Source: Hemibagrus wyckioides (Eukaryota > Chordata > Actinopteri > Siluriformes > Bagridae). From it: a stretch of DNA of 64,000 nucleotides. Position 1 is the first letter of the stretch. Each line of letters begins with the position of its first letter. Shown here one piece after another: positions 59,401 to 64,000 of this stretch. The DNA lies in contig NC_080735.1 in the NCBI RefSeq assembly GCF_019097595.1, positions 17,406,417 through 17,470,416 of the forward strand, in the 5' to 3' direction. The notes under the pieces are model-generated. The model was not told the DNA's origin and made no database searches. It worked only from the letters and a program-made list of their open reading frames with translations. The position numbers and the translations under genes were made by a program.

Positions 59401-62030
59401 TATTCGTTTCAAAGTAGAGGCATTTGGTTGGAAAATGGTTTGGTCATTTGTTTTGTCAAGGAAGGAATTTTTTTTTCTTTTCCCAGCCCTGAAATTAGCC
59501 CCGCCTCCAGACAGAATGAAACTGTTATCTGTTCTTTAAACAGCACCACATGCAGAGTGGGCGGGGCTGATCACTTTGTTGGTGAATGGGAAGGCAGTGT
59601 CAGTGTGTTCGTTGCAATTGCAGTAAAGTTTAAAAGTGACAAACCGCCGACTTTTAGTTTGACAATCAGTAACAGAATGTTACAGAGCACCGACGCTGGA
59701 GACTCCTTACGAAAGTTCACCTCTTTCTAGAAAAGTATTCCGCGATTGTTTTGCTAGCTTTCGTGGATGTGAACTACAGACGTTCTTCTGACCAATCAGA
59801 AGGGAGAACTCGTCAGCGCTGTGGAATATTTCGATTTCACGACTATTCACGTCTGTAGTATCTGCACGCTCTCGCTCTTGCGTGCGTTTGTATTAAACCC
59901 GGCGGCTTCTGAAGCGACGGTGTTGAGGGAGGTGAGAGTTTGCGTAACGGCCCCGAGGCTGTGATTAGCTGCTGTTCCCAGAGTTAAACTGGCTTTGGTT
60001 TTTTCAGCACAAACACCTTTAATCTGATTCTCTGCACCTCCGCTTTGCATAGCTCTCCTTTTCGGGGTGTGTAGGTAAATTCGACACTCGGATCTCAGGT
60101 TCTATGCTGGATTATTACAGTGTAATAAAAGTTTTTGCCATGCTCACGTGACGCTTCCTGTTCTTCTCCTCGTTTCTGGCTCCACAGTGACGACTACCTG
60201 GTGCGTGTGAAAGCAGTGGTGATGACGAGGGACGACTCGAGTGGCGGTTGGCTGGCTCAGGATGGGGGCGGGCTCAGCCGGGTGGGCGTGTGTAAGGTGG
60301 TGCCGGCCGATCTGGACCTCCTTGGCCGTAACGGGTTTCTCATCTACGGCGAGAGACTCCGAGACAAACAGGTGTGTGTGTTTAATTTTTAAAAAAGTGT
60401 ATAAACCTCTGTATGTGTATGTTCTAGAAATGTCTCTCGAGTGTAACTTACTAAGAGACAAAAAATATTTCTGTATAAGTTTTTTTTATTGCCTGTGATG
60501 TTTGTCCTTTTTAAAATGCCACTTCATTTCTGTGGTCTAGTTTAGTGACAACTTTCATGCCCAAATAAGGACTTCCTGTTTTGTCCTGTGCACTGCCATA
60601 AAGATAAGTGCTATACGACAACATCAGTGCTAAAACTTTTATAACCAGATTTTTACAATATAATACTCCTGTGTGGTATGGAAAATAAATAAATAAATAA
60701 ACGCATATGTTAGCTTACCTGCTAGCTTAGCATTTGTCAAACAGAAGGTTTGTCAAGGCAGGAACTTTTTTTCCCCCAAACCTGAAATTAGCCCCGCCTC
60801 CAAAATGTTATCTTTTCTTTAAAAAGCACCACATGCAGTGTTATAAGAGAGTGGGCGGAGCTGATCAGTTTATGATAAATGTAATAACAAAACATTCAAC
60901 AACACTGACTATGTACAAATGTGTTTTTAAACAGCTACGCTCTTGTGGATTTCCCTGGGTTTGTCGCATATCCAGACCCTAATTAGCATATTAGCATTTA
61001 ATGAAGTTGATAAACATGGTATCTGACCTGTGGTGGTGTCAGTAGCCTCAGTGATACAGAGTGTTGTGTTATACGCAGGTGATCCTCAAGTGCTTCCTGA
61101 AGAAGGACCTGATCTACACTAAAGCCACTCCCACCTTCCATCACTGGAGAGTGGACAACAAGAAGTGCGGCCTGACGTTCCAGAGTCCAGCGGACGCTCG
61201 CGCCTTCGACCGCGGCGTCCGGAAGGCCATTGAGGACCTGACCGATGGTGAGCGAAAATATGGCAGCTGTTTTCATCATCTGTACATGCTGGAACCTTTA
61301 CAGTGCTGGGATCTACATTTAGACTCATGTTTACTAAACCTACTAAACCTTAACAACATCTCTCTCTTCTCTCTTTCTCTTTTCTCTCTCTCTCTCTTCC
61401 CTTCACTCTCTCTCTTTTTTCTTCTCTCTTTTCTTACTCTCTCTCTTTCTTTTCTCTCTCTCTTTCTTCTCTCTCTTTTCTCCCTGCTTTCTTTCTCTCA
61501 CTTTTCTCTCTCTTCTATTTTTTCTCTGTTCTCTCTCTTTTTTCTTTCTTTCTTCTCTCTCTCTCTCTCTTCTCTCTTTCTCTTTTCTCTCTCTCTTCTC
61601 TTTCTCTTTTTTTCTCTGTTCTCTCTCTCTCTCTCTTTTCTCTCTCTCCTGAAGCTGATAAGACTAAAATGTGACCGAGGATCCAGAGAGTGTAAACTCC
61701 TGATCTGTTATAAAACACTGAGACTGGAGACTCCTTCCAGTAAACCCTAGAAATGATAAATAAACACATCCTTACAGAAAAGCTCACTATATTGTATTAT
61801 AATGTTATTACTTAGTATTTATCTAATAACAACGAAAAGATCATGTACAACGTCCATGGTAAGCATGAGTGAGCCGTTACTATGGTAACGGTGACGTATT
61901 AGTAAGACCTCTGCTGTATGAAGTTGAAAGCCGTGTGATCAGAGTGGTGTTTGTCCTGTATGCAGGTTCCACCACGTCCTCGTCTACGCTACAGAACGAG
62001 ACGGAGCTCGGAGACGATGATGTCTTCACG
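49254..62030 (+). CDS. spred2: spred2-type gene, 5' part (4 coding exons; truncated by window edge)
   Basis: Spred proteins are membrane-associated inhibitors of Ras/ERK signalling; the EVH1 domain recruits neurofibromin (family knowledge). Four exons join in frame into residues 1-148 of a protein that is 418 residues in human. The MTEE start, [12 protein letters not shown] and the post-EVH1 string [20 protein letters not shown] match SPRED2, not SPRED1. The EVH1 domain spans about residues 10-126. The KIT-binding and Cys-rich Sprouty domains must lie beyond base 64000. Intron 1 is 10.9 kb and introns 2 and 3 are about 0.7 kb each. Confidence 0.95.
51155..51425 (+). mobile_element. dispersed retroelement 3' tail
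   Basis: TCATGTCGTCTCAGAAAGTT, TGTAAAGCTACTTTGTGACA and the end AATAAAACTGAATTGAATCG are typical of a very common teleost retroelement tail (LINE or its SINE partner). The 5' part is missing. Confidence 0.75.
51560..52140. repeat. 11-bp satellite block 1
   Basis: Units of the form ACTACTGAAAT, ACTACTGAAAC and ATGACTGATAT follow each other at an 11-bp step. Units are diverged and mixed. Confidence 0.88.
53155..53765. repeat. 11-bp satellite block 2
   Basis: The same 11-bp unit as the block at 51560, separated from it by about 1 kb of unrelated unique sequence; here ATGAATGATAT and ACTACTGAAAC variants dominate. Confidence 0.88.
55980..56405 (-). mobile_element. Tc1-like transposase 3' fragment
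   Basis: The minus strand codes for the C-terminal part of a DD34E transposase: [20 protein letters not shown], then [18 protein letters not shown] and [19 protein letters not shown]. The second catalytic Asp (in HDCTP) and the final Glu (NPIEHLWDE) are both visible, but the N-terminal DNA-binding domain and first Asp are absent. It is cut by an (AT)n(GA)n run at 56415-56490. Dead copy within spred2 intron 1. Confidence 0.88.
58765..58971 (-). mobile_element. tRNA-derived SINE, 5'-truncated
   Basis: Minus-strand 3' part of the same family (CCTGATTAGGGTCACAGGAA, ACCAGTCCATCACAGGGACA) inside spred2 intron 1. The tRNA-like head is missing. Confidence 0.82.
59200..59560 (+). mobile_element. partial copy of the TTTAAAGG TIR family
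   Basis: Begins TTAAAGGTGCGGTTTGTCAT and contains CCTGAAATTAGCCCCGCCTC, matching the end and interior of the 8954-10666 element. A second interior fragment lies at about 60740-60860. Confidence 0.6.
60188..60371 (+). CDS. spred2: spred2 exon 2, EVH1 domain first half
   Basis: Encodes Asp9 to Gln70. [20 protein letters not shown] followed by W is the diagnostic Spred EVH1 opening, and RVGVCKV and [12 protein letters not shown] follow. The acceptor is CCACAG|T and the donor CAG|GTGTGT. Confidence 0.97.
60372..61078 (+). other. spred2 intron 2
   Basis: 707 bp, AT-rich, containing a short (AAAT)n and the TIR-family fragment at 60740-60860. No other feature was seen. Confidence 0.75.
61079..61247 (+). 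CDS. spred2: spred2 exon 3, EVH1 domain second half
   Basis: Encodes residues 71-126 and one base of Gly127. [20 protein letters not shown] and [20 protein letters not shown] are nearly identical to Spred family sequence. The acceptor is ACGCAG|GTG and the donor G|GTGAGC. VILKCF replaces VVLECY of human SPRED2. Confidence 0.97.
61360..61655. repeat. CT-rich tract in spred2 intron 3
   Basis: About 300 bp of CTCTCT/TTTCTCTC in the transcribed strand, 310 bp before the exon 4 acceptor. It is followed by a GGAGACTCCTTCC dispersed-family fragment at about 61715-61790. Confidence 0.95.
61966..62030 (+). CDS. spred2: spred2 exon 4
   Basis: A 65-nt exon completing Gly127 and encoding [20 protein letters not shown] then T. 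This is the SPRED2-specific acidic segment after EVH1. The acceptor is ATGCAG|GT and the donor ACG|GTGAGG. A CT-rich repeat array begins within about 20 bp of the donor. Confidence 0.95.
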
Positions 62031-62039
62031 GTGAGGACC

Positions 62040-63290
62040 TCGCTCTCTTTCCCTGTCTCACTTTCTGTCTCACTCACTGTTTCAGTATCTCACTCTCTGT
62101 CTCTCTGTCTCACTCACTGTTTCAGTATCTCACTCTCTGTCTCTCTGTCTCACTCACTGTTTCAGTATCTCACTCTGTCTCACTCACTGTTTCAGTATCT
62201 CACTCTCTGTCTCTCTGTCTCACTCACTGTTTCAGTATCTCACTCTGTCTCACTCACTGTTTCAGTATCTCACTCTCTGTCTCACTCACTGTTTCAGTAT
62301 CTCACTCTCTGTCTCTCTGTCTCACTCACTGTTTCAATATCTCACTCTCTGTCTCTCTGTCTCACTCACTGTTTCAGTATCTCACTCTGTCTCTCTGTCT
62401 CACTCACTGTTTCAGTATCTCACTCTCTGTCTCACTCACTGTTTCAGTATCTCACTCTCTGTCTCACTCACTGTTTCAGTATCTCACTCTCTGTCTCACT
62501 CACTGTTTCAGTATCTCACTCTCTGTCTCTCTGTCTCACTCACTGTTTCAGTATCTCACTCTCTGTCTCTCTGTCTCACTCACTGTTTCAGTATCTCACT
62601 CTCTGTCTCACTCACTGTTTCAGTATCTCACTCTCTGTCTCACTCACTGTTTCAGTATCTCACTCTCTGTCTCTCTGTCTCACTCACTGTTTCAGTGTCT
62701 TACTCTCTGTCTTACTGTCTCACTTACTGTTTCAGTATCTCACTCTCTCTCACTCTGTCACACTGTCTCACTCACTGTTTCAGTATCTCACTCTTTGTCT
62801 ATCTGTCTCACTCACTGTTTCAGTATCTCACTCTTTGTCTCTCTGTCTCACTCACTGTTTCAGTATCTCACTCTCTGTCTCATTTACTGTTTCAGTATCT
62901 CACTGTCTGTCTCACTCACTGTTTCAGTATCTCACTCTCTGTCTCACTCTCTGTTTCAGTATCTCTCTCTGTCTCACTGTCTCACCCTCTGTCTCTCTCA
63001 CTGTCTCTCTGTCTCACCCTCTGTTTCCCTGCCTCATTCATTGTCTAACTCTCTGTTTCCCTGCCTCATTCATTGTCTAACTCTCTGTTTCAGTATCTCA
63101 CTCTCTGTCTCACCCTCTGTTTCCCTAACTGTCTCACTCTCATTTCTGTCTGTCTCACAATCTCATTAACTGTCCCATTTCTGTTTCAGTATCTCACTCT
63201 ATGCCTCACAGTTTCACTCTCTTGTCAAACTCACTCACACTCTGTCTCACTATCTCACTCTCTGTCTCACTCACTGTCTCTTGCTGGCTT
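62040..63290. repeat. tandem array of CT-rich units ending TTTCAG
   Basis: The core unit CTCACTCACTGTTTCAGTAT, alternating with CTCTCTGTCTCTCTGT spacers, gives about 27 copies at roughly 30-40 bp spacing. It starts about 10-20 bp after the spred2 exon 4 donor. The 403-codon Ser/Leu/Val frame across it is an artefact. Confidence 0.95.
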
Positions 63291-63353
63291 TCTCTCCGTC
63301 TCTATACAAGTCATCATAAATATGAGTATGTGTATAAGGAAAGGGCTGATGGT

Positions 63354-63384
<31 letters not shown>

Positions 63385-64000
63385 GGAGGGATGTTGCTTT
63401 CAGGAAGTGGCCTCTAACCTTTTCCCCTGCTGCTCCTAATACAAGACCACAGAAACACACTGAATGGCCTGGCAGGGGAGCTGAAATACCACACACACAA
63501 ACCACAGCTTTACCTTCTGACTGATACGAAGGCACTGACACTGGAGACTCCTTCCATTAGTATTACAAAAAACATCTCCCAACAGAAAACTTCACATCAA
63601 CAATTGTTAAAAAACACATTTTCAGCCAGCAGTGCTCAAAAGAAAACTTTTCAATTTCCTGTGAATGTGCTGTAATAAAAACAACTTCCTGTGTGTGTGT
63701 GAGTGTGTGTGTGTCTAAATCAAAATCCACTGACCTGTTAAATCACATTGTCAGGATCTTACTGTAACTTCTTGCCTCATGCTGAACAGAGCAACAGTCT
63801 GGAGAAATCACACACACACACACACACACTGGCTGTCTTCTTGTTATTACTGGCAGGACAGCTCTCGCAGCATGACTCTTCATTCAGTTATTGGCTCAAA
63901 CACACACACACACTGGCTCAGAATAGTCCTGACAGGACAGGAAGTGGTGCAGGAAGAGGATAGCTCTGACTCTGTAGGGCAAAGGTTATGGCTGATTGTG
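63291..64000 (+). other. spred2 intron 4, end of window
   Basis: Contains (GT)n at 63355-63382, a GGAGACTCCTTCC fragment at about 63530-63610 and short CA runs at 63810-63828 and 63900-63912. The next spred2 coding exon was not found before the window ends. Confidence 0.7.

Larger units (their letters stand above)
49280..60187 (+). other. spred2 intron 1
   Basis: 10.9 kb. It contains CT tracts (49770-49800; 49843-49876), a LINE/SINE tail (51155-51425), two blocks of 11-bp satellite, TTAGC-rich low-complexity DNA (54600-55570), the Tc1 fragment, a SINE and a TIR-family copy near 59200-59560. The non-repetitive part 53870-54070 could be regulatory. No additional exon was recognised. Confidence 0.75.

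Noticed and set aside
49253..62030. Spred1 identity with Meis2 as neighbour
   Set aside because: Human SPRED1/MEIS2 are also linked, but MTEE, RVGVCKV and STTSSST..GDDDVF fit SPRED2, and the meis exon 6 and 11 signatures fit Meis1.
61869..63080. 403-codon plus-strand frame
   Set aside because: It overlaps spred2 exon 4 but continues through its GT donor into the CT-rich array. Family alignment ends at DDDVFT, so the rest is intronic.

Overview
The window is vertebrate nuclear DNA, almost certainly from a ray-finned (teleost) fish. It has split genes with GT/AG introns, very dense CA, GA, ATCT and AAT microsatellites, tRNA-derived SINEs of the kind common in catfishes and other otophysans, and decayed Tc1/mariner transposons. 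The SINE types and a dispersed family carrying GGAGACTCCTTCC make me lean to a catfish-like species, but I cannot prove that from one window.

Two protein genes are present, head to head. On the minus strand a complete TALE homeobox gene of the Meis1 type runs from its start codon at 40982 to its stop at 8810. I assembled 12 coding exons, totalling 1137 nt and 378 codons plus stop. Every junction keeps the reading frame and every intron has GT..AG ends. On the plus strand the first four coding exons of a Spred2-type gene (49254 to 62030, 148 residues: the N-terminus and EVH1 domain) are present, and the gene runs off the right edge. MEIS1 and SPRED2 are also divergent neighbours in human, which supports both names. 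Here the two start codons are only about 8.3 kb apart.

Layout. 1-8.8 kb is 3' flank of meis1 plus its unresolved 3' UTR, with microsatellites, two SINEs and a 21-bp tandem array. 8.8-41 kb is meis1, whose introns hold a transposon-borne 21-bp array (intron 11), a CpG-rich island with no exon (intron 8), a large GA tract and an 84-unit 17-bp minisatellite (intron 7), and a 106-bp palindrome (intron 6). 41-49.2 kb is the shared upstream region, with a (ATCT)n tract, two transposon relics and a non-repetitive stretch that could be regulatory. 49.2-64 kb is spred2, with 11-bp satellite blocks in intron 1 and a repeat array of splice-acceptor-like units immediately after exon 4.

Biology. Meis1 is a nuclear PBX/HOX cofactor and Spred2 is a membrane-associated inhibitor of Ras/ERK signalling. 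They are linked by ancient synteny, not by a shared pathway. The most unusual feature is how far simple repeats have invaded splicing signals: five of the eleven meis1 acceptors lie against CA/TG or CT tracts, and spred2 intron 4 carries about 27 acceptor-like repeats. No bacterial-type system, CRISPR array, rRNA or stand-alone tRNA gene was seen.
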